Under the pieces are notes generated by a model. It was not told where the DNA came from and searched no databases. It saw only the letters and a list, made by a program, of their open reading frames with translations. From a virus: a DNA stretch of 20,432 nucleotides. This document shows positions 1 to 6,247 of the stretch, piece by piece (positions within the stretch are counted from its first letter, which is position 1; every line of letters starts with the position of its first letter). The position numbers were made by a program, and so were the translations under genes. The stretch is from positions 1 to 20,432 of the IMG/VR virus record IMGVR_UViG_3300025769_001100; one strand, given 5' to 3'.

Positions 1-1
1 G

Positions 2-106
2 CCTCCCGCAGCACCAGGGGCACCTGGGGCTGACACCACGGTGACCGGCGCGTTGCCCGAAGGCACCGAGCCTCCTCCCGTTCCTACTCCGATGGGTAGC
101 CTCTGA
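2..106 (+). CDS. C-terminal end of an upstream virion protein, probably portal (partial)
   Basis: The reading frame is open from base 2 to the TGA at 104-106 and encodes 34 residues, of which about ten are proline, with the rest mostly Ala, Gly and Thr. This is a disordered tail with no recognisable domain. The stop overlaps the ATG of the next gene (TGATG), as in the rest of this operon, which supports it being real coding sequence cut by the window edge. The portal assignment is inference only. In phages with this order, the gene just before the small HNH, scaffold and capsid genes is usually the portal, and flexible Pro/Ala-rich portal tails are common. Another head protein is possible. 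Confidence 0.55.
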   Translation, partial: PPAAPGAPGADTTVTGALPEGTEPPPVPTPMGSL

Positions 107-342
107 TGGCCCGGGACTACCGGCATGAGTACGACTCGTACCACGGCACGCCCGAGCAGATCAAGAAGCGCCAGATGCGTAACGAAGCCCGTGCGATGAT
201 CAAAAAGAAGTACAAGGATAGGCACCTCCGCAAGGGGGATGAGGTCGATCACATCCGGTCTCTTTCCAACGGGGGCACGAACGCCGAGAGCAACTTGCGG
301 GTAGTGTCTCGGCGCGAGAACCGGCGTAAGGGTAGCAAGTAA
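106..342 (+). CDS. Small HNH endonuclease-like protein
   Basis: This is a 78-residue, strongly basic protein. Residues 45-75 carry an HNH-type pattern: Asp48-His49, a Gly-Gly loop at 56-57, Asn59, Asn63-Leu64 and a final Asn72-Arg73 followed by Lys. There are no Cys pairs, so the optional zinc-binding knuckles of larger HNH proteins are absent. The N-terminal 40 residues are a basic helical region. Very similar small HNH-like proteins, starting with MAR-Y and ending with an NR-K motif, occur in the structural region of many marine short-tailed phages. HNH enzymes cut DNA with one metal ion, and some phage versions support terminase during packaging. Whether this minimal form cuts DNA is not shown. 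The start overlaps the upstream stop. It lies just ahead of the capsid genes and is not an obvious homing insertion. Confidence 0.85.
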   Translation: MARDYRHEYDSYHGTPEQIKKRQMRNEARAMIKKKYKDRHLRKGDEVDHIRSLSNGGTNAESNLRVVSRRENRRKGSK

Positions 343-353
343 GGGAGAAACTG

Positions 354-518
354 ATGAAGGACACGAAGAAGACGACAGCTCGACAGGCCATCCCCGAGGG
401 CACAGTCCCAGGACATAAGAAGCCGTTCAGCTTCCGTAAGAAGAAGGGCTCTCCCCTGTCGACGCTCTCCGACCTGCGCGTGAAGGGTGGCAAGACGCTC
501 AAGTCGGCAGGTGAGTGA
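354..518 (+). CDS. Small basic protein of unknown function
   Basis: A 54-residue ORF starts at ATG 354, with the purine-rich AAGGGAGA (341-348) about five bases upstream, and ends at TGA 516-518, which overlaps the next ATG. It is rich in Lys/Arg (a KKTTAR segment near the start, an FRKKKG cluster in the middle) and has no Cys, hydrophobic segment or recognised motif. It is too short for many gene callers, but the good ribosome binding site, the exact fit between neighbours and the stop/start overlap make it credible. A basic peptide in the head region might bind DNA or the acidic proteins encoded downstream. That is speculation. Confidence 0.72.
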   Translation: MKDTKKTTARQAIPEGTVPGHKKPFSFRKKKGSPLSTLSDLRVKGGKTLKSAGE

Positions 519-931
519 TGCCCCTGTACGACTTCCGCTGTAACGGCGGCTGTGGCTACTTCGCTGACATGTTCATCCCGCTGGCCGACATCGACAACGC
601 TGTCTGTCCCGAGTGCCAGGCGGACATCACCATCCGCATTGGAGCCGTCATGACGATTGGCCCGATGCCCTCGAAGCCGCTCAAGATCAGTCAGGTCGGT
701 CGCTCGTTCGAGTCCGCGTCCGAGTATCGCGACTACCAGCGTCAGAACCCCGACTGCGCCATCATCGACGCCGGCTCGTCGGAATGGCGCAAGCACGTCG
801 ACACAGCCCGTGAGAAGGCAGAGAAAACTGCCAAGCGCAGGGGCTACCGCGACCTCGCCGATCAGCATCAGAAGCGTGGGCTGGAGCGGAGAAAGGAGCG
901 CGGAGAGGTTGACGTAAAAGTTTACGTCTAG
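518..931 (+). CDS. FmdB-like zinc-ribbon protein
   Basis: This is a 137-residue protein. It opens with the MPLYDFRC pattern typical of the FmdB/CxxC_CxxC_SSSS regulatory-protein family. Cys8 and Cys12 form a CxxxC pair (the family more often has CxxC), followed by Cys30-Pro-Glu-Cys33, so a small zinc ribbon is likely. The second half is a charged helix rich in Arg, Lys and Glu with no further motif. I chose ATG 518 over the in-frame GTG at 515 because 518 overlaps the previous stop and restores the family's exact N-terminus. Zinc ribbons of this type are often found beside phage portal and scaffold genes, but their role in the virion is not settled. The last codons lie inside an inverted repeat (911-928). 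Confidence 0.8.
   Translation: MPLYDFRCNGGCGYFADMFIPLADIDNAVCPECQADITIRIGAVMTIGPMPSKPLKISQVGRSFESASEYRDYQRQNPDCAIIDAGSSEWRKHVDTAREKAEKTAKRRGYRDLADQHQKRGLERRKERGEVDVKVYV
911..928. repeat. AT-rich inverted repeat at the end of the zinc-ribbon gene
   Basis: GACGTAAA at 911-918 is the exact reverse complement of TTTACGTC at 921-928, with two bases between them. As RNA it could fold into a seven-base-pair stem with a four-base loop. It covers the last codons of the zinc-ribbon gene and is followed by a 24-base gap before the acidic protein gene. No T-run follows, so it does not look like a standard terminator. Arms of this length can arise by chance in 20 kb. The position, and the locally AT-rich codons in a GC-rich gene, are the only reasons to record it. 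Confidence 0.4.
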
Positions 932-955
932 TAGTCAAGCCTTGAGAGGTGCCGT

Positions 956-1339
956 GTGCCCATGATGAACGAGCTGCTCGAGAAGCTACAAGAGAGCCCC
1001 CCACAGTCCGAAGAGGAGCTGGAGCAGATCCTCGGCGAGACGGGCTACGACCTTGTGCCGACCGAGCCGACGGCGCCCGAGGGCGACGACATGGGCGGCG
1101 ACGACATGGGCGACATGTCGGAGAAGGACGAGGACGAGGACGAGGACGAGGAGAAGGGCGAGGACGAGGAGATGGAGATGAAGGAGGAAGACGAAGAGCT
1201 TCCCCCTCCTCCGATGAAGATGCCCGGCAAGGGCGCTCCTACTCGCGTCGAGCTCTCGGTCATGCGTCTCGGCGCCGCGAAGAAGGCTCTTGATGGCAAG
1301 GGCAAGAAGAAGAACATGAAGGGAGGAATGTATGGCTGA
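956..1339 (+). CDS. Very acidic low-complexity protein, possible scaffold partner
   Basis: This is a 127-residue protein. Residues 5-30 are predicted helical. Residues 42-82 are dominated by Asp, Glu and Met-Gly repeats, including four Asp-Glu pairs at 58-65. A Pro-rich hinge follows, and the C-terminus is Lys-rich (about 113-123). I use GTG 956 because AGAGG at 945-949 sits six bases ahead. ATG 962 or 965 would leave an 11-14 base spacer. The gene overlaps the scaffold-like gene by eight bases, so the two are probably translationally coupled. I recognise no family. An acidic protein placed between portal and scaffold could assist capsid assembly or occupy the head before DNA entry, but this is inferred from position and charge only. 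Confidence 0.78.
   Translation: MPMMNELLEKLQESPPQSEEELEQILGETGYDLVPTEPTAPEGDDMGGDDMGDMSEKDEDEDEDEEKGEDEEMEMKEEDEELPPPPMKMPGKGAPTRVELSVMRLGAAKKALDGKGKKKNMKGGMYG
1127..1150 (+). repeat. Hexanucleotide tandem repeat (GACGAG x4)
   Basis: Four perfect copies of GACGAG encode alternating Asp-Glu in the acidic protein. Imperfect copies follow to about 1170. A 15-base direct repeat around GGCGACGACATGGGC lies just upstream (about 1083-1112). Such tracts can change length by slippage in steps of six bases without breaking the frame. Confidence 0.9.
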
Positions 1340-2156
1340 AGAGGTCGAGGCGGGGGTTGCGCCCGCGCCAGCATCAGCGTCCGAGTCTGAAGCTGTGGGT
1401 AGTGCATCTGATGCTTCCGTAGATGACTCCCTTTCTACGGAAAGCGAGGCGCAACCTACCGCCTCCTTCGACTGGGACGGCTGGGACGGCGAAGTCGACA
1501 CTCTTCCCGAAGGCGCCCGTGAGTGGGCCGAGCCTTTCAAGACCCACTACAGCAAGGGGCTTGAGACGCAGCTCACTGAAGTCGAGGAGCTGAAGAAGCT
1601 CTACGACGGGCTCCTGGCAGGGCACACGGACCCTCGCCTCGAGCAGATGCAGACCAAGATCAAGGAGATGGAGGAACTTCACGGGAAGTCCAGCTCCGAG
1701 TGGGAAACGAAGTACGCCGAACTGGAGAAGACGTACAACGAGTACCACCAGCAGGTCGAAGCCGCGATCGACAAAGAAGCCGAAGAGTACGCCCAGTGGT
1801 TCCAACAGGAGAACACGGACCTCTTCGAGAACGAGACCCTAGCCGAAGTATTCGTCGGGCTTCTGGACGAAGGCTGGGAGATGGAGACGGCGGCCGAGGC
1901 CGCACGTCTTCCTGCGCCGCTGTTGCAGGCGGCACGGCAAGCGAAGGCGGATGGCGTCCCTGACGCATACGCGCTGCGCATTGTTGGCCAGGCGAAGAGC
2001 CCGGCTGCTCCGCGACCAGGGGCAAAGCTGACTGCGGGGGCTACGGTTCCTGCTCGTTCCCGCGAACAGGCAATGCTTCCCGAGAAGGTGCAGCCGACCT
2101 CGTTCCAGGATCTTCGCAACCAAGTCGCGCGACTAGCGCTGAAGAGGACTAGCTAA
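1332..2156 (+). CDS. Capsid scaffold-like protein
   Basis: This is a 274-residue protein directly ahead of the major capsid gene. Residues 1-45 are a disordered Ala/Ser/Glu-rich acidic segment. A Trp-Asp-Gly pair of repeats follows (about 47-53). Residues 72-160 are highly charged, with Glu/Lys/Leu spacing typical of coiled coil. The C-terminal 60 residues are Pro/Ala-rich and turn basic. This acidic start, long helix and basic end is the general layout of tailed-phage scaffolding proteins, whose basic end binds the capsid protein and which leave before DNA is packaged. No family signature is visible, so the call rests on composition and position. ATG 1332 follows GGGAGG (1321-1326) by five bases. 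The stop overlaps the capsid ATG (TAATG). Confidence 0.8.
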   Translation: MAEEVEAGVAPAPASASESEAVGSASDASVDDSLSTESEAQPTASFDWDGWDGEVDTLPEGAREWAEPFKTHYSKGLETQLTEVEELKKLYDGLLAGHTDPRLEQMQTKIKEMEELHGKSSSEWETKYAELEKTYNEYHQQVEAAIDKEAEEYAQWFQQENTDLFENETLAEVFVGLLDEGWEMETAAEAARLPAPLLQAARQAKADGVPDAYALRIVGQAKSPAAPRPGAKLTAGATVPARSREQAMLPEKVQPTSFQDLRNQVARLALKRTS

Positions 2157-3253
2157 TGGCTATTTCCCCTGACGTTCTGGCGACTGCTCTCAACGAGCTG
2201 ATGCCGGCGTACTCCGAGCTCTTCGTCAAGTGGCACCCGCTGCTCGACAACATCCTCAAGGGTGGCAACATGGACCGCGCGGCTCTCAAGGGCCCGAAGC
2301 GCGAGTTCGCCGTCGTCACCGACGGCCCTGGTACGGTCACGCATGTGCAGACCGGTACCGAGGTCATCGCTGGCGGTCGTACCCAGAACGCCCACCGAGG
2401 CAACGTGGTTGCACCGCGCCTCATCTACGCGTTCGACGTGCCTGGCAAGGACCTGGCTGAGGCCAACGGCGAGATGGACCTCGCCCGCATCCTTCAGCAC
2501 TACCCGGAGTTGGCCCTGGCCGACTTCCACGAGCGCATCGCCAAGCAGCTCGGAACCGGCAACGGCTCGGGCGTCGGCTCGTTCGTCACGATGAACGGCA
2601 ACACGTCGTTCAACCCGGACGGCACCGCGCGTGACGGCCTGTTCGAGTTCACCGCCCTCGGGTCGCAGACCAACGAGGTTCACGGTCTTCTCAGCCAGGG
2701 CGCCGCTAGCGGCATCACGGGCTGGGGCAACCAGTACGAGGACGTGTCGTCGTTCGCGACGAACGGCCGTACCCGTCTCCGCAAGGCGTACTTCGCCGCC
2801 AGCCGCCAGGGCAAGACGCTCGGCCCCGTCGACCTGATGATCGGCGACGAGCAGTCCTACCTCAACTACATCGAGGACCTCGACGATCAGGTCCGCGTGG
2901 TCAAGGTCGAGGGCGACAAGGCTCCGGGCAACGTCCGTCAGGGCATCAAGTTCCTCGACGCCGACTTCTACCTCGACGACGCCATCGACATCACCGCGTC
3001 CCAGTACACGTCGGCGGACAGGTCGACTGACGCGGGCAAGGACGGCGTCATCTACGGGTTCAAGACCCCGACGTGGTACCTGTTCACCCTCGGCCACGAC
3101 GCGAGCCGTGAGACCAAGGGCGACTTCGCCGTTCGTGGTCCGTTCCGTATTCCGGACCAGGACCTCTACCGCTACGAGATCGTCCTGATGATGGGTATGC
3201 ACACGACCCAGCGTCGGGCCAACTTCGCCGTCACCGGCTGCGCCACGCCGTAG
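2156..3253 (+). CDS. Major capsid protein (HK97-fold likely)
   Basis: This is a 365-residue protein with the size, position and organisation of an HK97-fold capsid subunit. It has a helical N-arm (1-40). Residues 42-100 are rich in Gly, Thr and Val and could form the extended E-loop. A probable spine helix at 107-133 is followed by a Gly/Ser-rich loop. Residues 220-300 are mixed alpha/beta, with the IGDEQSYLNYIED and FLDADFYLDDAIDI segments. The end is beta-rich (VIYGFKTPTWYLFTLG, then PFRIPDQDLYRYEIVLMMGM at about 331-350), as expected of the P-domain and axial domain. I recognise no proteolytic cleavage site, which fits the separate scaffold gene. It would be the most abundant virion protein. 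The exact capsid family cannot be fixed without a profile or structure search. Confidence 0.88.
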   Translation: MAISPDVLATALNELMPAYSELFVKWHPLLDNILKGGNMDRAALKGPKREFAVVTDGPGTVTHVQTGTEVIAGGRTQNAHRGNVVAPRLIYAFDVPGKDLAEANGEMDLARILQHYPELALADFHERIAKQLGTGNGSGVGSFVTMNGNTSFNPDGTARDGLFEFTALGSQTNEVHGLLSQGAASGITGWGNQYEDVSSFATNGRTRLRKAYFAASRQGKTLGPVDLMIGDEQSYLNYIEDLDDQVRVVKVEGDKAPGNVRQGIKFLDADFYLDDAIDITASQYTSADRSTDAGKDGVIYGFKTPTWYLFTLGHDASRETKGDFAVRGPFRIPDQDLYRYEIVLMMGMHTTQRRANFAVTGCATP

Positions 3254-3262
3254 GAGGCCATC

Positions 3263-3760
3263 ATGGGATTCACCGCTGCGGGCATTAGCCCCACCACCGT
3301 CACGTCCGAGTCGTCTGCTGGTGCGGATGACGCCAGCCAACTCGCACCCTTGGGCTTTGTTCTTACCGTCCCTGACGGTGACAACGGGTCTCAGGAGTGG
3401 ATCTACGTCAAGAACACTGACGCCGCTGACATGAACGTTGTCGGTACTGTCGTGGGGCGGGCCGCCGGTTCTGCTACCTACCAAGTCATCACCTGCCCTG
3501 TCAGCGAGACTACGGCGCGAGTCGTGGGCGTTGTTCAGCACACCATTGGTCGGAACGGCTTCGGCTTTGTTCTGCGCAAGGGCGTGGGCACCATTCTCTG
3601 CGATACCGGTTTCAGTGCAAACTCGGGGCTTATCGTGGGTAATGGTACGCCGGGTCGTGCAGACGCGGGTACGGCTTTGACCTCCCCGACGTTTGCTTAC
3701 TCCCTGGCCGCCATCGCTACGGGTGAGACGGGCTCTGCTTTCATCAACTGCAAGGGCTGA
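3263..3760 (+). CDS. Decoration-like capsid stabilising protein, copy 1
   Basis: This is a 165-residue, Gly/Val/Thr-rich, nearly all-beta protein right after the capsid gene. Its core matches the next gene: WIYVKN (46-51), VVGVVQHTI (87-95), GFGFVLRKGVGTI (99-111) and a closing AFINCKG. That makes the two tandem paralogs. The pattern of short strands and the place just after the capsid gene suggest a decoration protein that sits on the shell, possibly of the DUF2190 or lambda gpD-like type. This is a fold-level guess, not a motif match. It has two extra Cys (78 and 113) that copy 2 lacks. TAGGAGG at 3251-3257 is its ribosome binding site and contains the capsid stop codon. Confidence 0.75.
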   Translation: MGFTAAGISPTTVTSESSAGADDASQLAPLGFVLTVPDGDNGSQEWIYVKNTDAADMNVVGTVVGRAAGSATYQVITCPVSETTARVVGVVQHTIGRNGFGFVLRKGVGTILCDTGFSANSGLIVGNGTPGRADAGTALTSPTFAYSLAAIATGETGSAFINCKG

Positions 3761-3763
3761 TTG

Positions 3764-4237
3764 ATGGCCGTCACCTCCGCGAGTGTTTCCGTCAACGCCG
3801 AGGCCAATCTGGGTTCCACGCTCGAGGTTCAGTTCTCGGCGCGTGGTCCCCAGACCTGGGTGTACGTCCTCAATGAGGGCTCGACGAACCTCGCGGCAGG
3901 TGAGGTTGTCATCCGCAACACCACGTCGACCGAGTACAAGGTGATTGTCGCGCCTGCGGCGTCGATCACCCTTGGGCTCCGCGTGATTGGGATTGCCCAG
4001 CACGCCATTCCTGCCGGCTCCTACGGGTACGTTCTCCGTAGGGGTATCGGCACCGTCAAGATCGGCTCGGGCGCGGGTGTGTCCGATGTCGACACCTTGA
4101 CCTCGGGAGGGGCCGAGGCCGGTACCCTTCTCGTCAAGGCCAACTCGGCGGCCGGTGCCGCCGGCATGATTGCATTGGCCGTGCAGAACATCGCCGCCAG
4201 CGGTACAGGACTCGCGTTCATCGACTGTCGGGGGTAG
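3764..4237 (+). CDS. Decoration-like capsid stabilising protein, copy 2
   Basis: This is a 157-residue beta-rich protein, paralogous to the gene before it: TWVYVLN (31-37), RVIGIAQHAIP (73-83), GYVLRRGIGTV (88-98) and the end AFIDCRG all align. The N-terminal 25 residues differ from copy 1 and are shorter. ATG 3764 is preferred over the in-frame TTG at 3761 because AAGGG (3752-3756) is then seven bases upstream. Two adjacent copies suggest two distinct surface sites on the capsid, or one copy acting elsewhere, for example as a head spike or a tail part. Sequence alone cannot separate these options. Confidence 0.75.
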   Translation: MAVTSASVSVNAEANLGSTLEVQFSARGPQTWVYVLNEGSTNLAAGEVVIRNTTSTEYKVIVAPAASITLGLRVIGIAQHAIPAGSYGYVLRRGIGTVKIGSGAGVSDVDTLTSGGAEAGTLLVKANSAAGAAGMIALAVQNIAASGTGLAFIDCRG

Positions 4238-4239
4238 CC

Positions 4240-5991
4240 ATGAACTTGACCGAGATCCGGGCCGCGATGTTTGCGCAGGCGGATTGGTCACCCGAGCAGT
4301 CTGAAGAAGCCGTCGGCCGCATCAATGGCTTCATCAACCGGGCCTATAACCAGTTGGCTCTCGAAGCGCCGTTCCTGTTCTTCGAGGACAAGATGCGCGT
4401 GGCTGTGGAGCCCGACGAGAAGTCGGCATCCGACTTCGACACGCTCCAGTTGCTGGGCGACAACGACCTCGCGTCCCCCGCTGTCGACCCATGGTCGTTC
4501 GTGACGACGTACACGAAGACCGCCGCCGAGGCGGACACCGACGGGCTCTACACCACGACGTGGAAGACTGATCGCTCGTGGGACGGGCGCACTATTGAGT
4601 TCGAGACTTCTGACGGCACCAAGGTGCGCAACAGGATTCGCACCATCTGGTACGACAGCTCGGACGACAAGTACAAGCTGACGGTCGTGCATCCGTGGGA
4701 CTGGCCAAACCGGGGCGCAGGTTCATCGACGACGGGCTTCAAGTGGCGCATCTACACCGAGGAATACCCGTTTCCCGATGACATCATCAAGATGCGCTCG
4801 ATGCGGCTGTTCAACAACACGCAGCAGTACCCCATTGACGTGATGGGCCAGGACGAGGCCGAGGAGCGCACGCTCGTCGGGCCGCGAGCTCAAGTCGCCT
4901 CGGGCATTCCACGCATCGCATTCCGGCGCGAGCACTTCCAGCTCGAGGGACCAGGGACCGCTCCGTTCGTCGAGAAGGCGCCGGACACGACGCTGGTTGG
5001 TCCCAACAACTCGCCCACACCGACGTACCCGTGGAACGGTCCCGAGAAGCCCGGCGAGTTCCAGTACATCGTGACGTACACCTGGGGCAAGCGGGACGCC
5101 GACTTCCGCCTGCCAGGGCTCGCCAAGTGGGACACCTACGCAGGAGCCTGGACGAACACGGGGCAGACCATCGCACAAGCGCCGGGCAACGAGCCGGCGA
5201 ACAACCGCGTGCGAGAGCCCCGCTACGAGTCGGCTCCAAGCCCTGCATCAGGCACGCAGCCCGTTGAGTTCTTTGACGAGACCGATAAGACGAAGGGCTA
5301 CACGGCCATCAAGGTGCGGGTGCCCAACATCGAGTACGCGCTTGGCTTCCTGACCGAGCACCCCTCGGGCTCCCCCTCGGGCAAGCGCGTGTCGCAGCAC
5401 CAGAGCGGCATTCACGTTCGCATCTACCGCAAGCGCGTCTCGGTGTTCGATGACATCCCCGAAGACCCGTATCAGGACATGGCGTACGCCGCGAAGGGCA
5501 TCGTCGGTGGCAAGGCCGTCATCGACAACAAAGACAAGTTCTACCTGCTGGCCGAGCTGCGGGTCGACGAGGTCAACCGGGGCGTCTTCATCGATGACGG
5601 GCAGTACATTCCCGACCGGTCACGGCCGCTTCGTGATGTTCACGGGTACCAGCAGTACGCGCTCTACCCGCGCCCTGACCAGCGGTACGAGATGGACGTG
5701 CGCTGTGTGCGCCGGCCGCAGAAGCTCGATGCCGAGCAGGACGTGCCTCGCATCCATGCCGAGGCTGTGAACGTGCTCATCACGAGGGCGATGTCGTACC
5801 TCTACGAGAGCATGGGCAACCTACAAGCGTCTCAACTCATGCTGGGTCGCTACATGGAGTTGCTCGAGACACTGTCGAAGCGGTATGGTGACCTTCGGCC
5901 GTCCGCAGTTCCCATCCTGCGGCGGATGTCGCGGGCTCGGTTCTCGTACCGCTCACGCGACAACTACCGGAAGTGGTACAAGACACCGTAA
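4240..5991 (+). CDS. Head-tail adaptor-like protein with a large central insertion
   Basis: This is a 583-residue protein. The N-terminus (1-45) is helical, with INRAYNQLALEAPFLFF at 32-48, resembling the start of podovirus adaptor or tail tubular A-type proteins. Near the end, GYQQYALYPRPDQRYEMDV is followed by a C-terminal helical bundle (about 503-550) with the MSYLYESMGNLQASQ pattern. This is the usual closing section of adaptors that ring the portal. Between these ends lies a beta-rich section of several hundred residues, with a TWGKRDADFRLPGL segment in the middle, which makes the protein about three times the usual ~200 residues. The insertion might be a surface domain. The role in joining portal to tail is inferred from this layout and from the nozzle-like gene nearby. 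The start ATG lies three bases after the previous stop. Confidence 0.65.
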   Translation: MNLTEIRAAMFAQADWSPEQSEEAVGRINGFINRAYNQLALEAPFLFFEDKMRVAVEPDEKSASDFDTLQLLGDNDLASPAVDPWSFVTTYTKTAAEADTDGLYTTTWKTDRSWDGRTIEFETSDGTKVRNRIRTIWYDSSDDKYKLTVVHPWDWPNRGAGSSTTGFKWRIYTEEYPFPDDIIKMRSMRLFNNTQQYPIDVMGQDEAEERTLVGPRAQVASGIPRIAFRREHFQLEGPGTAPFVEKAPDTTLVGPNNSPTPTYPWNGPEKPGEFQYIVTYTWGKRDADFRLPGLAKWDTYAGAWTNTGQTIAQAPGNEPANNRVREPRYESAPSPASGTQPVEFFDETDKTKGYTAIKVRVPNIEYALGFLTEHPSGSPSGKRVSQHQSGIHVRIYRKRVSVFDDIPEDPYQDMAYAAKGIVGGKAVIDNKDKFYLLAELRVDEVNRGVFIDDGQYIPDRSRPLRDVHGYQQYALYPRPDQRYEMDVRCVRRPQKLDAEQDVPRIHAEAVNVLITRAMSYLYESMGNLQASQLMLGRYMELLETLSKRYGDLRPSAVPILRRMSRARFSYRSRDNYRKWYKTP

Positions 5992-6001
5992 GGGAGAACC
6001 C

Positions 6002-6247
6002 ATGCCTAGCGACCGACCCCCTATGATCTGCGGCGGCATCTACGAGTACATCGACTACCGCAAGGTGAAGGTCGAGGCGACGCTGGTGAGCAAGGAAACG
6101 CTCCCCGACGGCACCCAGCAGGGCACTCTCCTTCGGCACGGGCACGCGCCCGAGCTCGTCTCATACGAGAGCGACAGGTGGCAGAAGCTCACGTTGTCGG
6201 GGCGCCCTGCCTCTCCACGCGTGGGACGGCCGCGTAAGGAGGGCTAG
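6002..6247 (+). CDS. Small protein of unknown function with a basic AT-hook-like tail
   Basis: This is an 81-residue protein. ATG 6002 is chosen because AGGGAGA (5991-5997) precedes it by four bases. The frame stays open upstream into the previous gene, but that extension has no ribosome binding site. The first 60 residues look like short beta strands (YEYIDYRKVKVEATLV, then TLLRHGHAPELVSY). The tail has a GRPRK motif (core Gly-Arg-Pro) at about 75-79, the minimal element of AT-hooks, which could touch DNA or be chance. It sits between the adaptor-like and nozzle-like genes, so a neck or tail assembly role is possible. I recognise no family. Confidence 0.72.
   Translation: MPSDRPPMICGGIYEYIDYRKVKVEATLVSKETLPDGTQQGTLLRHGHAPELVSYESDRWQKLTLSGRPASPRVGRPRKEG
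6237..6242 (+). promoter_or_regulatory. Strong Shine-Dalgarno deciding a GTG start
   Basis: AGGAGG lies four bases ahead of GTG 6247, whose G is also the last base of the previous gene's TAG stop. The next in-frame Met codon is about 35 codons later and would remove conserved-looking sequence, so GTG is the likely start. Confidence 0.75.

Noticed and set aside
2123-2134. Perfect palindrome AGTCGCGCGACT near the end of the scaffold gene
   Set aside because: Six-base arms are expected several times by chance in 20 kb of GC-rich DNA, and nothing else marks it as a site.
2153-4291. A 712-codon open frame on the - strand
   Set aside because: It runs antisense across the capsid gene and both decoration-like genes. 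Its product is rich in Arg, Gly, Val, Asp and has no domain. Long antisense frames are expected where codon use in GC-rich genes avoids stop codons on the other strand.
5885-6001. Upstream extension of the small AT-hook-like gene
   Set aside because: It overlaps the adaptor-like gene in another frame, while ATG 6002 has a good Shine-Dalgarno.
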